Of a stretch of DNA of 64,000 bases, positions 30,023 to 40,004 are shown piece after piece; position 1 is the first letter of the stretch; the number at the start of each line of letters is the position of its first letter. Source of the stretch: Aggregatibacter kilianii (GTDB taxonomy: Bacteria > Pseudomonadota > Gammaproteobacteria > Enterobacterales > Pasteurellaceae); the NCBI RefSeq assembly GCF_003130255.1, contig NZ_NRCN01000001.1, positions 1,901,001 to 1,965,000 of the forward strand, read 5' to 3'. The translations under genes were made by a program, and so were the position numbers. Under the pieces are notes generated by a model. The model was not told the origin of the DNA and searched no databases. It was given only the letters and a program-made list of their open reading frames with translations.

Positions 30023-30937
30023 ATGCTGTACGGATTAGATATCGGCGGAACTAAAATTGAATTGGCTGTGTTCAATTCTCAGTTGGAAAAACAATATTCC
30101 GAACGTGTGGAAACACCGAAAACCAGTTATGACGATTGGTTAAATGCTATTTTCAATTTAGTGAAAAAAGCCGATGAAAAATTTGGCTGTAAAGGTTCTG
30201 TGGGATTAGGCATTCCGGGATTTGTGAATCAATCCAGCGGTATTGCGGAAATTACCAATATTCGAGTGGCGGATAATAAACCGATTTTGCGTGATTTATC
30301 GGCGTTGCTAGGGCGCGAAGTGCGTGCCGAAAATGATGCAAACTGCTTTGCCTTATCGGAGGCTTGGGATGCAGAAAATGCGCAGTATCCTTCTGTGTTA
30401 GGGTTAATCTTGGGAACTGGATTTGGCGGCGGTTTTGTTATTAACGGAAAAATTCACTCAGGTCAAACCGGTATGGCAGGTGAGTTAGGACATTTACAAC
30501 TCAACTACCACGCCTTAAAACTACTTGGTTGGGATAACGCACCGATCTATCAATGTGGTTGTGGTAATATCGCTTGTCTAGATACTTATTTGTCCGGCCG
30601 TGGTTTTGAAATGCTTTACCGTGACTTAAAAGGTGAATCTCTATCTGCCAAAGATATCATCCAACGTTTCTATTCAGAGGATAAAAGTGCGGTAGATTTC
30701 GTCGGCGTTTTTATTGAACTGGCCGCCATTTCCATTGGCAACATCATCACGGCATTTGACCCGCATTTAATTGTTCTCGGCGGGGGGTTATCCAATTTCG
30801 ATTATTTATACGAAGCCCTGCCAAAAGCTTTGCCAGCGCATTTAATGCGCACCGCTAAAGTGCCTGTTATCAAAAAAGCCAAATATGGCGATTCTGGTGG
30901 GGTACGTGGCGCGGCGGCGTTGTTTTTGTCTCGTTAA
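30023..30937 (+). CDS. nagK: NagK, N-acetyl-D-glucosamine kinase
   Basis: A 304-aa ROK-family kinase that phosphorylates GlcNAc, recycled from the cell wall or from host glycans, to GlcNAc-6-P. It has the phosphate motif DIGGTKIE near 5-12 and LGTGFGGG near 131-138. The zinc-binding GHLQLNYH...CGCGNIACL lies near 157-183. The RBS AAAAGGAG precedes the ATG. An uptake signal lies in the short spacer after pgpB, and a terminator follows. Confidence 0.94.
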   Translation: MLYGLDIGGTKIELAVFNSQLEKQYSERVETPKTSYDDWLNAIFNLVKKADEKFGCKGSVGLGIPGFVNQSSGIAEITNIRVADNKPILRDLSALLGREVRAENDANCFALSEAWDAENAQYPSVLGLILGTGFGGGFVINGKIHSGQTGMAGELGHLQLNYHALKLLGWDNAPIYQCGCGNIACLDTYLSGRGFEMLYRDLKGESLSAKDIIQRFYSEDKSAVDFVGVFIELAAISIGNIITAFDPHLIVLGGGLSNFDYLYEALPKALPAHLMRTAKVPVIKKAKYGDSGGVRGAAALFLSR

Positions 30938-30950
30938 ATATTGTTAAAAA

Positions 30951-30981
30951 GAAAGGCTGAAGTGAATTCAGCCTTTTTTCT
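30951..30981. terminator. Terminator between nagK and the DUF1439 gene
   Basis: AAAGGCTGAA / TTCAGCCTTT with loop and T run. It is symmetric and serves both convergent genes. Confidence 0.88.
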
Positions 30982-30991
30982 TGCATAAAAT

Positions 30992-31576
30992 TTAATGCCC
31001 AAATGCATTCTCAAGCGTATCTACTTCCAAGCGACCTTGCTCAATACGGATGCCTTTGGCGACTTTTTTGATCATCGCATCTCGTGAGTTGCGCTCATCT
31101 AATGTGTAGATTGGCGTGCTACTTAAATAATTTGCTACGCTGGTGGTAAGTAAGGGAACCAGGCTTTGCACTTGATCCATATATTGTTGCGGAGAGCCGA
31201 ACCAGTTGAGTATGCGGATGTCTTTTAAATAAATAGCGCCTTTTTGCGGATCGTAATAAGGCACGGTGTCGAAGGTTAAGTTTAATTTAGCAGGAAATTG
31301 ATTGGTTGGCAGTTTAAATAAGCCGTCAACAATGCCGCTAAGCTCCAGGCGTTTTTCGGCAGTTTGTCCGATTTTTGCGCTAAAGTCATGTAGCTTGTAA
31401 TCTACGCTGGCAATACCGGGAATGCCATAGTTGCTTTGATAATTGTTGTTATGGGCTAATAATTGGTTAATTTCGGTTTCACCGATAGCTAATGCGAAGG
31501 CAGAAGAGGATAGGGCGAATGTGAGAAAAAACGTCGCAAAAAGCGTGAAAAATTGACCTTTTAAACGTTGAAACAT
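30992..31576 (-). CDS. DUF1439 exported protein (YceB-like)
   Basis: A 194-aa protein with a Sec signal peptide (hydrophobic core FFTLFATFFLTFALSSSAFA, cleavage near residue 28). A domain resembling DUF1439/YceB follows. YceB-type proteins are usually lipoproteins, but no lipobox Cys is present here, so it should be soluble or membrane-anchored in the periplasm. Function is unknown; the fold suggests binding of a hydrophobic ligand (weak inference). It is divergent from the following lipoprotein gene. Confidence 0.7.
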   Translation of the reverse strand: MFQRLKGQFFTLFATFFLTFALSSSAFALAIGETEINQLLAHNNNYQSNYGIPGIASVDYKLHDFSAKIGQTAEKRLELSGIVDGLFKLPTNQFPAKLNLTFDTVPYYDPQKGAIYLKDIRILNWFGSPQQYMDQVQSLVPLLTTSVANYLSSTPIYTLDERNSRDAMIKKVAKGIRIEQGRLEVDTLENAFGH

Positions 31577-31661
31577 GCTTGATTCTCCAAATAGATTGAG
31601 GTTTAAAAATCACCAAAAAACGGTTAAACTAGACCGCACTTTGAACAAATAGGAGTTATTT

Positions 31662-32288
31662 ATGCATAAATATATCACCAAAACAGTATTATACTCATCG
31701 GTTTTACTGTTATCCGCCTGTGGTTCACTTATCACTGGCAGTTCACAAAGTCCCGCTACGGTAACTACCGCAGGCGACACCGACATTCAGGCATTAATTA
31801 AAAAAGCCGAGGCTCTACCAAGTTTTGAATATATTCACAATAACACCCAATATATTGCTTACTTAAATGGACAACCGGAATTAATTAAAGTTAGCAACGG
31901 TGCTGATAATAAATTGTTCTTTTATAAAGGCGGCAAAGTTTCTGTAATTCAAGATAACCGCGAGGTTTATCACATTAGCGGGCAAAATGATGCGCAACAA
32001 GCTTTGGTTGCTGAGGCCGCCAAGTTGCAAAAAATGCTTGGGCCGAACAGTGCCGACAAAGGGGCCGCGAATGTGCAAACTGGTGGTGATGCGAAATTGA
32101 ACTATTTATGCATTACCAAAATTCAGCAAGTGGCTCAAACTAAACGAGTATTCCGTAGTTCCGCCAATGCGGCAAATAGCAATTCTCGTTTAACGGCAGA
32201 TGTACGTTTAAATGGTAATCAATTCTATAAAATGGATTGTCAGTTATCAGGAGAACGTGTTGCTAAATTAAGTTTAATTAAGAAGTAA
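31662..32288 (+). CDS. Unknown lipoprotein
   Basis: A 208-aa lipoprotein with signal peptide and lipobox LLSAC (Cys near residue 20). I do not recognise its family. After a Ser/Thr/Ala-rich linker, a domain rich in aromatic and charged residues runs to the C-terminus (YIHNNTQYIAYLNG, LNYLCITKIQQVA, FYKMDCQLSG). Two Cys near 150 and 192 could form a disulfide. The RBS TAGGAG precedes the ATG. A paired uptake-signal hairpin follows. Confidence 0.7.
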   Translation: MHKYITKTVLYSSVLLLSACGSLITGSSQSPATVTTAGDTDIQALIKKAEALPSFEYIHNNTQYIAYLNGQPELIKVSNGADNKLFFYKGGKVSVIQDNREVYHISGQNDAQQALVAEAAKLQKMLGPNSADKGAANVQTGGDAKLNYLCITKIQQVAQTKRVFRSSANAANSNSRLTADVRLNGNQFYKMDCQLSGERVAKLSLIKK

Positions 32289-32305
32289 TTTGTATCGTTG
32301 CGCTA

Positions 32306-32333
32306 AAAGTGCGGTTAAAATTAACCGCACTTT
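32306..32333. terminator. Perfect paired uptake-signal palindrome
   Basis: AAAGTGCGGTTAA and TTAACCGCACTTT are separated by two bases: a near-perfect 28-bp palindrome between the lipoprotein and the kinase-like gene. It could form a terminator or attenuator hairpin, but the T run is short. Confidence 0.55.
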
Positions 32334-32351
32334 GCGTTTATGGGAATATTC

Positions 32352-33089
32352 ATGTCGGACTCAGCACGGAGCGCGTTTAAAGAGTATGTTTGGCAGTTGT
32401 TAGCCGAGCACAAAGGGGAGCGTGTCTATCATTTTACTTATCAAAAACAGGCTTATTGGCTAAAACAGCCTGAGCAGCTACGTGGTGTGTGGCGTTTATT
32501 AAAGCCCCATCCCAAACAGTCTTTTCTAAATGAAATTCATAGTTTACAGCATTTTGCCGAGCGTCAGGCGCCTGTGCCGAAATTGATGATATTTGGTGAA
32601 GATTATCTAGTGCTAGAAGACGGTGGTCATAATGTGGCATATTGGGTCAGTCGTAATATTGATAACCAAACCAAGCAACGGATTTTATGTGATGCGGCAA
32701 AGGCATTGGCTGATTTACACCGCCGTGGTTTAGTACATGGCCGTCCGGCAATTCGCGATATTTTGTGGAAAGACGGCAATGTATTATTTATTGATTTTGA
32801 AGTGAATGCGGAAAAGCATAGTCTGAATGAGCAAAAAGCCCGAGATTTGTTATTATTTGTTTATAATTTATGCCGTGAGCAACATCTATCTGATGAATTA
32901 ATTTGTAATGTAATGCGGAAATATCAGGCATATTGTGATCCCCAAGAATGGGATGATATGATGCATACGGTTTGTCATTATCGGTTTATTTATTATTTGT
33001 TGTTACCGTTTAAATACATTGCGAAAAAAGATTTAATCGGCATTTATCGTTTATTTAAAAATGTTGATTTAGTCAAAAAAGGAAAATAA
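32352..33089 (+). CDS. Kinase-like protein (Bud32/LPS-kinase fold, HGRP type)
   Basis: A 245-aa protein with a protein-kinase-like fold of the Bud32/WaaP-related kind. The region ALADLHRRGLVHGRPAIRD (about 119-137) corresponds to the catalytic loop, and VLFIDFE (about 145-151) to the DFG metal site. The usual catalytic Asp (HGD or HRD) is Arg here, and the loop Asn is Asp, so ordinary phosphotransfer is uncertain. The ATG at 32352 has GGGA upstream; an ATG at 32340 adds four residues. The substrate is unknown. The next gene, a tiny lipoprotein, starts directly at its stop. Confidence 0.6.
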   Translation: MSDSARSAFKEYVWQLLAEHKGERVYHFTYQKQAYWLKQPEQLRGVWRLLKPHPKQSFLNEIHSLQHFAERQAPVPKLMIFGEDYLVLEDGGHNVAYWVSRNIDNQTKQRILCDAAKALADLHRRGLVHGRPAIRDILWKDGNVLFIDFEVNAEKHSLNEQKARDLLLFVYNLCREQHLSDELICNVMRKYQAYCDPQEWDDMMHTVCHYRFIYYLLLPFKYIAKKDLIGIYRLFKNVDLVKKGK

Positions 33090-33218
33090 ATGAAAACATT
33101 CATTCTTGCGTTATTTATTGGTTTAAGTGTGACGGCTTGTTCTGTCGGCGTAGGTGCCAGCGGCGGATCAAATGGCGTTGGGGTTGGCTTTGGAGTAGGA
33201 ACCGGCGTGCGATTTTAG
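33090..33218 (+). CDS. 42-aa Gly/Val-rich small lipoprotein
   Basis: A short gene whose ATG directly follows the TAA of the kinase-like gene. It has a signal peptide (MKTFILALFIGLSV) and lipobox (VTAC, Cys 17). The mature part has about 26 residues and is almost entirely Gly, Val, Ser and Phe, with alternating GVG-type repeats. The RBS AAAAGGA and a terminator right after the stop support it as a real gene. Function is unknown. Confidence 0.7.
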   Translation: MKTFILALFIGLSVTACSVGVGASGGSNGVGVGFGVGTGVRF

Positions 33219-33222
33219 AAAA

Positions 33223-33257
33223 AATTCCCGATAAGTAAATTTATCGGGAATTTTTTT
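33223..33257. terminator. Terminator after the small lipoprotein gene
   Basis: AATTCCCGATAA / TTATCGGGAATT with a short loop and a run of seven T. A second hairpin, GAAAAGTG/CACTTTTC (33273-33292), built on a degenerate uptake signal, lies at the tesB end. Confidence 0.9.
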
Positions 33258-33302
33258 GTTATTTTTTAGAGGGAAAAGTGTGGTCACTTTTCTTACTGTT
33301 TT

Positions 33303-34169
33303 TTATTTTTCTTCCGCTTGATAGCGAATTAACCCTTCTTGTTGTGTGGTGGCAATGAGTTTACCGTCGGCTGAGAAGAATTGCCCGCGTGCCAAACCGC
33401 GCGCCGCATAGGCATTATTGCTTTCAATGGCGTAGAGTAGCCAGTCGTTCATATCAAAAGGACGATGGAACCAAATGGAATGGTCAATGGTGGCAACTTT
33501 CATGCCTTTTTGTAAAAAGCCTTTTTCGTGTGGATGAAGTGCGGTCAAAATACAATGAAAATCTGAGAAATAGGCAAGCAGGCATTGTTGAATGCGGTAA
33601 TCCGTCGGCGCTTCGCCATCGGTGCGAACCCATGAAAATTGTTGTGGCGGTAGTTTGCTCCCGTGGAAAGGGTTGTTCAAATATTTCGTGCGAATGTCGA
33701 AAGGACGATCGGCAGTAAATTTATCACGCACCGCTTCCGGAATCATTTGTGCCATTTGTTGAATCACTGAGCTTTCCGACATCAATTCATCTGGGCCTTC
33801 CACTTGTGGCATATCGCTTTGATGCTCAAAGCCATGTTCCTGCGTTTGGAAAGAGGCGGTAATGTGGCAAATTGGCGATTTATGTTGAATAGCCTTTACC
33901 CGCATGGCCGTGAAGTTTCGGCCTTCACGCAAGATTTCTACATCATAAATAATGGGATATTGACTGTCGCCCGGTGATAAAAAATAGGCGTGGCAAGAGT
34001 GTAAAATGCGATCTTCAGGTGCAACTTGAATGGCGGCAGAAAGCGCTTGTGCCACGACCTGACCGCCAAATACTTGACGAAAACCGAGATCTTGGCTTTT
34101 ACCACGGAATAATAAATCGTCAATTTTCTCCAATTTTAATAAGTCGATTAATTGGGTTAATGCACTCAT
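33303..34169 (-). CDS. tesB: TesB, acyl-CoA thioesterase II
   Basis: A 288-aa double-hotdog thioesterase that hydrolyses medium- and long-chain acyl-CoA. Typical segments are FRGKSQDLGFRQVFGGQVVA near 22-41, HSCHAYFLSPGD near 57-68, and IDHSIWFHRPFDMNDWLLY near 230-248. It is a single gene that shares its terminator region with the convergent small lipoprotein. Confidence 0.94.
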   Translation of the reverse strand: MSALTQLIDLLKLEKIDDLLFRGKSQDLGFRQVFGGQVVAQALSAAIQVAPEDRILHSCHAYFLSPGDSQYPIIYDVEILREGRNFTAMRVKAIQHKSPICHITASFQTQEHGFEHQSDMPQVEGPDELMSESSVIQQMAQMIPEAVRDKFTADRPFDIRTKYLNNPFHGSKLPPQQFSWVRTDGEAPTDYRIQQCLLAYFSDFHCILTALHPHEKGFLQKGMKVATIDHSIWFHRPFDMNDWLLYAIESNNAYAARGLARGQFFSADGKLIATTQQEGLIRYQAEEK

Positions 34170-34226
34170 GGTTTTTCCTTATTTGTTTAAAGTTCAGGCA
34201 GTTCTGAAGGAATTCGGTGATAAAAT

Positions 34227-34255
34227 TTGCAATTCAGAAGTGCTTATTGCATAAT
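34227..34255 (+). promoter_or_regulatory. Promoter of the 4.5S RNA gene
   Basis: A -35-like TTGCAA (34227-34232) and a -10 CATAAT (34250-34255) with 17-bp spacing. Initiation near 34262 would give a leader of about 35 nt, removed by RNase P as for other 4.5S precursors. Confidence 0.5.
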
Positions 34256-34296
34256 GCGGGCTCTTAGCTAGTCGGTTATTCCATTAGCTAATTCAA

Positions 34297-34410
34297 TGGA
34301 AACCTTTTCGGTTCCTCGCAATGATGTCTGATTTACCCGGTCAGGTTCGGAAGAAAGCAGCCAAAGTCAGAATTTTCGTGTGCCGAGATCAAGCTGGAAA
34401 GGTTTCCACC
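34297..34410 (+). ncRNA. ffs: 4.5S RNA (bacterial SRP RNA)
   Basis: The conserved SRP tetraloop region GGTCAGGTTCGGAAGAAAGC is at about 34339-34358, with the symmetric loop AGCAGCCAAAG after it. The ends pair (TGGAAACC at 34297-34304 with GGTTTCCA at 34401-34408), giving about 114 nt as in E. coli. It binds Ffh and targets inner-membrane proteins. Its neighbours are tesB (divergent) and cydC (convergent). Confidence 0.95.
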
Positions 34411-34431
34411 TCTCCAACCTTATCAAATAGC

Positions 34432-36165
34432 CTAAATTCTCTGTGTGAGTTGTTTGAAAAAGCCGTTTTCTTTATTCACCAAGTCTTGATAAGTTCCTTG
34501 TTCAATAAGTTTGGCATTATCGATAATCACCAACTGATCGAACTGCTCAATTGCCGTTAAGCGGTGTGTCACCATAATCAAGGTCTTATTGGCGCTGTGT
34601 GCTAGGATAGCTTGTAGCATTTTACGCTCGGTTTCGCGATCCAAACCTTCTGTCGGTTCATCTAACAATAAAATCGGGGCGTCATTTAATAGAATACGCG
34701 CCAATCCCAAACGGCGTTGTTCACCGCCGGATAACGGACGACCGCCGTCACCCAGCCATAAATCCAAGCCTTGTTCCTGTTGTAATAGTTTCTCTAACCC
34801 CACTTGTTGCAAAATCTCCATCATTTTCTCATCGCTGATTGGCGTATGAGTAGCAATTTGCAGGTTGTTACGCAGGCTGTCACTAAATACGTGTACCCGT
34901 TGGGTTAAGAAACAGAATTGTTGACGTAAACTTTGTTCACTGTAACGTTGAATCTCTTTACCGGCTAAGACAATCCGTCCTTGGTCAGCGTCATAATTGC
35001 GAACCAAGAGTTGTAATAAAGTGGATTTTCCGCTACCGGTTTTACCTAAAATGGCGATTTTTTGTCCTGTTTGAATAGTTAAATTCAATTCGATTAATGC
35101 CGGATTGCTTCGTTGCGGATAATGAAAATCGAGATTTTGCACGCTTAACAACGGTTGTTCGGTGTTGGATTCAACTTTTTCCGTGCCGGAAAATTTAACT
35201 AGGGGTTGTTGCTCAATAATGTCGCTTACCCGTTCGGCTGACGCGATAACTTGTCCTATGTGTAAAAACGCCGCACCAATAGGCAGCAGAATTTCAAATG
35301 CCGCGAGGGCAGCAAAAGTAAATAAACCAATAAAGGCGGCGCGGTATTCATCGTTGCCTAAATCTGCCTGAGAAGCGGCCCAGATGGTAATGGAGAGCAC
35401 TAAACCGTTGGCAAGCAATAAAAGTGCGGTGGAAAATCCGGATAAATTTGCTTCCCGTTGTTGATAGGTTTGCCATTGTTGTTCGGTTTGTTGCAATTTT
35501 TCTTTAACTTTAGCTTCGCTGTTAAATAGCAATAATTCCGCCTGAGCCTGGATAAATTCGACAAATTGTGTGCGATAGGTGGCACGGGATTGTGTTAATT
35601 TGGCACCGAATTTTGTGCCTAAACGGTAAAAAATGGTCGGTATCACCAATAATAAAACCAATAAGGTTCCACCGATGAATAACGCCAATGGCACATTGAT
35701 AAAACTCAAGCCGATCGTCATCATCAAAATCACGACAATGGCACTGATAAATGGGGCGACAAGGCGTAAATACAGGCTGTCTAAGGTGTCAACGTCGGCA
35801 ACCAAACGGTTTAATAAATCACTGTTGCGATAGCGATTTAATACAGCCGGGCTAAGCGGAATGATTTTGCTAAACACTTGCACGCGCAATTTCGCCAATA
35901 CACGGAAGGTGGCGTCATGGGTGACGACTTTCTCAAAATAGCGGGCAACCGTGCGACTGATGGCTAATCCGCGTACGCTGGCGGAAGGGTAGAAAAAGTT
36001 AAATAATGTGCCAAAGCCCGCAATGGCGGTAGCGGCCAAGAACCAGCCGGAAAGGGTTAACAAGCCGATACTGGAAGCCAAGCCCAAGATCATTAACAGA
36101 CCGCCCAAGAACAATGGCCATTTAGCAAATTTGAATAAGCGAATAAAAGGAAGTAAAGCACGCAT
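34432..36165 (-). CDS. cydC: CydC, glutathione/cysteine ABC exporter subunit
   Basis: A 577-aa half-transporter with six membrane helices (about 1-310) and a C-terminal ATPase. The ATPase has Walker A GKTGSGKST near 374-382, signature LSGGEQRR near 485-492 and Walker B ILLLDEPTEGLD near 505-516. With CydD it exports thiols to the periplasm, which is needed to assemble cytochrome bd. Its ATG overlaps the cydD stop (TAATG). It ends only 22 bp from the convergent 4.5S RNA. Confidence 0.95.
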   Translation of the reverse strand: MRALLPFIRLFKFAKWPLFLGGLLMILGLASSIGLLTLSGWFLAATAIAGFGTLFNFFYPSASVRGLAISRTVARYFEKVVTHDATFRVLAKLRVQVFSKIIPLSPAVLNRYRNSDLLNRLVADVDTLDSLYLRLVAPFISAIVVILMMTIGLSFINVPLALFIGGTLLVLLLVIPTIFYRLGTKFGAKLTQSRATYRTQFVEFIQAQAELLLFNSEAKVKEKLQQTEQQWQTYQQREANLSGFSTALLLLANGLVLSITIWAASQADLGNDEYRAAFIGLFTFAALAAFEILLPIGAAFLHIGQVIASAERVSDIIEQQPLVKFSGTEKVESNTEQPLLSVQNLDFHYPQRSNPALIELNLTIQTGQKIAILGKTGSGKSTLLQLLVRNYDADQGRIVLAGKEIQRYSEQSLRQQFCFLTQRVHVFSDSLRNNLQIATHTPISDEKMMEILQQVGLEKLLQQEQGLDLWLGDGGRPLSGGEQRRLGLARILLNDAPILLLDEPTEGLDRETERKMLQAILAHSANKTLIMVTHRLTAIEQFDQLVIIDNAKLIEQGTYQDLVNKENGFFKQLTQRI

Positions 36166-37928
36166 TAGTTAATGTCCTGTTGTCGTTGTGCTAACAATTC
36201 GGCAAAGAAACCTTCATGTTGTAATTGCTCGAAATGCCCTTGTTGAATGATTTGCCCTTGTTGCATAACTAAAATATTGTCGCATTGTTTTAAATCTTCA
36301 ATACGATGGGTAATCATCAAGGTCGTTTGTTGTTGGCTGATAGTTTGTAGTGCTTGTAACACTAAATTTTCCGATTGCGCGTCAAGGCTCGCAGTCGGTT
36401 CATCTAACAGTAATAAGTGACCTTTGCGCAATAACGCGCGAGCCACCGCTAAACGTTGGGCTTGTCCCACAGACACGCCAATGCCGCCTTCCTTAATTTC
36501 TGCCTCCAAGCCCAAACGATCGGTAAACTCTTTCGCTTGTGCCAAACTTAAGGCCTGATCGATTTCTTGTTCAGTGGCTTGGATGTCACCTAATAGCAAG
36601 TTTTCTTTAATGGAGCCTTGTAACAACAGCGGGTTTTGCCCAACCCACGCGATGTGTTTACGCCATTGCATTAAATCTAACTCACGCAGTTCCTGGCCGT
36701 TAATGGTTAAGCTGCCTTGATAGGGTAGAAAGCCCAAAATAGTATTGACTAACGACGTTTTACCCGCACCGCTTTGGCCGACAACAGCTACATGGCTATG
36801 AGCGGGAATATGGAAATTTAATGCCTCTGTCAACGGCTTGCCCTGCGGTGATAACACCACCACATTTTTAGCGGAAATTTCTACCGCACTTTGCGCCTCA
36901 AATGGGGTTTTATTTTCACCTTGTGCAATTAAATAATCTTCTTCCAAGAAATCTACAATGGCATCCGCCGCCCCGATACCTGCCGCACGGTCGTGATAAT
37001 AGGTGCCGAGATCACGCAATGGTTGATAAAACTCCGGTGCGAGAATTAAACAGAAGAAACCGATGAAAAGGGTTATTGGCGTACCGTAAGTGCCGAATTC
37101 AATTTGACCTAAATAGCTGAAACCGAAATACACCGCCATGAGTGCAATGGAAATAGACGTAAAAAATTCCAACACGGCAGAGGAAAGAAACGCCATTTTT
37201 AATACGTCCATGGTGGTTTCACGGAAGTCTTCCGTGCTTTCTTCAATGTGACGGGTTTGCTCTGAAGTGCGGTCAAATAATCGCAAGGTTTCTAAACCGC
37301 GCAGACGATCCAAAAATTGTCCGCTTAAACGGGCAAGCGTAGCCATATTTTTTTGACTGCTATCTGCCGCCGCTTTACCCACTAAAATCATAAAAATCGG
37401 AATTAACGGCGCGGTACCCATTAAAATCAAACCGGCTGCCCAGTTAAGGGGAAAGACGGCGATTAAAATAATTATCGGCACAATGGCGGAAAGCGCTTGT
37501 TGTGGCAAATAACGGGCATAGAAATTATGTAGGTTTTCTACCTGTTCCAACATAATACTTGCCCAACTGCCGGCAGGTTTGTTGTTGATGGTGGCCGGGC
37601 CGACTTGGTGAATTTTATCTAAAATTTGTTGGCGAATAATATTGCGTAATAATTGACCGCACTTAAAGCCGATTTTTTCACGGAGCCATAAGATAAACGC
37701 ACGTAAGGCAAAACCGATAACCAACCCGACAAAATAAGGTACAAGATCGGTCGCAGATTCGTTTAGCATAATTAATTTATGCAATAACGAAGCCAGTAAA
37801 TAGGTTTGCGCCACTAAAATCACGGAAGAAAGAGAGGCGAGTAGGATATTTAGATTTAAATATTTTTTAATCGGCTGTTGTTGTTTCCGTAGCCATTGTT
37901 GTAAATATTTTTGACGGGATTTATCCAT
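36165..37928 (-). CDS. cydD: CydD, glutathione/cysteine ABC exporter subunit
   Basis: A 587-aa partner of CydC. It has six N-terminal membrane helices and an ATPase with Walker A GQSGAGKTS near 386-394, a weak signature SVGQAQRLA near 486-494 and Walker B LLLLDEPTASLD near 505-516. The signature lacks the usual LSGG start. It lies 93 bp downstream of trxB on the same strand, consistent with a thiol-redox operon trxB-cydD-cydC. Confidence 0.95.
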   Translation of the reverse strand: MDKSRQKYLQQWLRKQQQPIKKYLNLNILLASLSSVILVAQTYLLASLLHKLIMLNESATDLVPYFVGLVIGFALRAFILWLREKIGFKCGQLLRNIIRQQILDKIHQVGPATINNKPAGSWASIMLEQVENLHNFYARYLPQQALSAIVPIIILIAVFPLNWAAGLILMGTAPLIPIFMILVGKAAADSSQKNMATLARLSGQFLDRLRGLETLRLFDRTSEQTRHIEESTEDFRETTMDVLKMAFLSSAVLEFFTSISIALMAVYFGFSYLGQIEFGTYGTPITLFIGFFCLILAPEFYQPLRDLGTYYHDRAAGIGAADAIVDFLEEDYLIAQGENKTPFEAQSAVEISAKNVVVLSPQGKPLTEALNFHIPAHSHVAVVGQSGAGKTSLVNTILGFLPYQGSLTINGQELRELDLMQWRKHIAWVGQNPLLLQGSIKENLLLGDIQATEQEIDQALSLAQAKEFTDRLGLEAEIKEGGIGVSVGQAQRLAVARALLRKGHLLLLDEPTASLDAQSENLVLQALQTISQQQTTLMITHRIEDLKQCDNILVMQQGQIIQQGHFEQLQHEGFFAELLAQRQQDIN

Positions 37929-38021
37929 AAGTTACTGTTTTCTTATATAAAAAATTTAGGGTGGGCATTAGCCCACCGCTTTTACATAATGCGTTATTGG
38001 CGGATTGAATTCCGCCCATCA

Positions 38022-38984
<963 letters not shown>

Positions 38985-39030
38985 TTATATCAATTGAAAA
39001 AATGTGGCCGTTATTATAAAAGATTTCTTT

Positions 39031-39888
39031 CTAGTACAACAATGAATAGAGCAATCGGCGATATTTATTGGTCAGCGGATCATTGGTGCCGATAGCGGCT
39101 AAAATAGATAAAAATTCCTGCTTAATTTTGCCGTCTTCCGCGCCCAAATCTTGTCGTAAAATGTTAAACAATAACTCCAAGGCTTCTTCGTTGCGGTTGG
39201 CTTGGTGTAATTGTAACGCCAGTTTCAGCGCCAAATCATGGCTTGGTTGTTTGGCAAATTCTTCTTGTAATTGCTGAATTTCAGGGGTGTCGGCGGCTTT
39301 AATTAACAACTCAATTTGAGCCTGTAAACCTTGCCAACGGCTATCGCGATCTTGTAGCGGGATCTTGTTCAAAATCTGCTGTGCCGGTTCGGTTTTCTTC
39401 ATGGCGATATAAGTTTCCGTATAGAGCAGGGCAATATCGCTATTTTTTTGATTCGATAATTCCCACGCTTCTTTTAGCAATGGTAGCGCCTGTTCATAAT
39501 TTTCCACCTGCAACAAATCCAACGCCTGATTGAATTTAATCTCTTCCTCTTTCGGTAAAATAATACTCAAACGTTGTTGCAACGTAGCCTGCTCCAACGC
39601 TCCTTGAAAGGCGTCTAACGCTTGACCTTCTTTGAATAAATAAGTGGTCGGTAAAGCTTGAATACGGAATTGTGCCGCCACCATTTGTTCTTTTTCACAA
39701 TCTACCTTAGCTAATACAAATTGCCCTTGATATTGGTTGGCATAATCTTCCAACGTTTTCACAAACGCCGCAGAATCTGCGTGGCTTGGTGCATAAAAGG
39801 TGATAACGAGAGGGGAAGTTTGTGAAAGCTGGAGGATCTCGTTGAGATTGTGTTCGTTTAGGTCACGGATATAAGGAAAATCGGTCAT
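39031..39888 (-). CDS. ybbN: YbbN (CnoX-like) thioredoxin-fold co-chaperone
   Basis: A 285-aa protein with an N-terminal thioredoxin fold (about 1-110) and a C-terminal TPR-like helical domain (about 115-285). This is the architecture of YbbN/CnoX, a holdase working with DnaK and GroEL. The active-site region reads [12 protein letters not shown]. Both cysteines are missing, even the single Cys kept in E. coli YbbN, so no disulfide chemistry is expected. It is co-directional with trxB, 55 bp upstream. Confidence 0.9.
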   Translation of the reverse strand: MTDFPYIRDLNEHNLNEILQLSQTSPLVITFYAPSHADSAAFVKTLEDYANQYQGQFVLAKVDCEKEQMVAAQFRIQALPTTYLFKEGQALDAFQGALEQATLQQRLSIILPKEEEIKFNQALDLLQVENYEQALPLLKEAWELSNQKNSDIALLYTETYIAMKKTEPAQQILNKIPLQDRDSRWQGLQAQIELLIKAADTPEIQQLQEEFAKQPSHDLALKLALQLHQANRNEEALELLFNILRQDLGAEDGKIKQEFLSILAAIGTNDPLTNKYRRLLYSLLY

Positions 39889-39933
39889 GGCTATCTCTTA
39901 TTTGGGATGAAATGAAACGGGGCGCATTATAGC

Positions 39934-40001
39934 AAAGTGCGGTCAAAATTTCAGGCGTTTTGAAATCAAAAAAATAGTCTGAAAAATGACCGCACTTTTT
40001 T
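39934..40001. terminator. Paired uptake-signal terminator after the cytochrome c gene
   Basis: AAAGTGCGGTCA (39934-39945) and TGACCGCACTTT near 39987-39998 are inverse copies separated by about 40 bases, with T runs. It lies at the end of the iron-uptake gene cluster. Confidence 0.55.
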
Positions 40002-40004
40002 CCG

